Shown here piece by piece: positions 63,760 through 64,000 of a DNA stretch of 64,000 bases. The DNA is from Bryobacterales bacterium. Lineage in GTDB: Bacteria > Acidobacteriota > Terriglobia > Bryobacterales > Bryobacteraceae. Made by a program: the position numbers and the translations under genes. The stretch spans positions 49,155-113,154 of the forward strand of contig JAEUQC010000014.1 of NCBI GenBank assembly GCA_016789905.1. Direction: 5' to 3'. The notes under the pieces were generated by a model. That model searched no databases. It worked only from the letters and a program-made list of their open reading frames with translations, and was not told where the DNA came from. Every line of letters begins with the position of its first letter. The stretch's first letter is position 1.

Positions 63760-64000
63760 GAGCGGCTTGGTCAATGATTGCGGTCACCGACTGCTGAAAG
63801 AGTTCGCTGTGGCGAGAGTCACTGGCCGAGCGGCTGAGCCAAGACCACGTCGAGCTTAACCGTGTCCTTCCGGCAAGCCTGCGTGACGAAGAACGGGCGC
63901 TCTAGCTAGGTTCAAATAGTCGCTGGGAGGCGACTGGAGATGAACCGAAGAGAAAGTAACCGGGTAGCGGCGCCCATCGTGGAATTGCAGCGCGAATTGG
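63760..64000 (+). other. Right edge, possible start of a truncated gene
   Basis: No complete gene is present. An ATG at 63940 with GGAGG nine bases upstream opens a frame to the window end (MNRRESNRVAAPIVELQREL). Twenty codons are too few to identify it. Confidence 0.35.

Noticed and set aside
63301..63774. A 157-codon minus-strand frame opposite the MraZ-like gene
   Set aside because: It runs through the AbiE direct repeat and operator region and lacks domain features, while the plus-strand frame shows two AbrB-type units.

Overview
The window is GC-rich, densely coded DNA with many TTG/GTG starts, many secreted proteins with Tat-like or Sec signals, four formylglycine-type sulfatases and several carbohydrate or ester hydrolases. 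This style fits a soil Acidobacteriota (Bryobacterales/Solibacter-like). That placement is an inference from gene content; no rRNA or ribosomal protein is present to test it.

Layout. 1-5400 is an integration hot spot. A complete tRNA-Pro(CGG) is followed by two related, decayed integrative elements in tandem. Each begins at a copy of the tRNA 3' end (52 bp perfect repeat) and each carries a broken tyrosine integrase. They also carry a HigBA-type pair, an uncharacterised membrane-anchored protein and a DUF433/DUF5615 pair. 5800-44810 is mostly chromosomal backbone: YtxH protein, RocA, sulfatase, a giant NfnSL-like flavoprotein fusion, esterase, SDR, ComEC, RecN, an AAA ATPase, Gfo/Idh/MocA oxidoreductase, NfeD/slipin pair, lipid kinase, LigA, a DedA-thioredoxin fusion, a run of secreted polysaccharide/ester hydrolases, and a five-gene two-component/porin/cupredoxin operon. 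44900-45500 is a dead IS200/IS605 element.

45600-50200 holds the least familiar gene set: on the minus strand an ECF sigma factor, a membrane protein starting inside it, an OmpA/peptidoglycan-binding protein and a caspase-like protein, with a divergent secreted HExxH protein. 50200-55200 is a tightly coupled operon of a DUF4380-like protein and three sulfatases. 55600-58100 has ThiL overlapping a methyltransferase, then a secreted RNase T2. 58470-60780 is an orphan terminase pair without other phage genes. 61560-63400 is an AbiE-type toxin-antitoxin pair bracketed by 49-bp direct repeats, followed by a MraZ-like double SpoVT/AbrB protein.

Non-coding structure. A modular intergenic repeat family with short palindromes occurs at 38.5-39.2 kb (two tandem copies), 55.27-55.59 kb (opposite orientation) and 58.25-58.45 kb (fragment with four short repeats). 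The two tRNA-linked elements share a hairpin/palindrome module upstream of the integrase. The best candidates for something undescribed are the sigma/OmpA/caspase-like cluster, the intergenic repeat family, and the tandem tRNA-Pro elements with their shared palindrome module.
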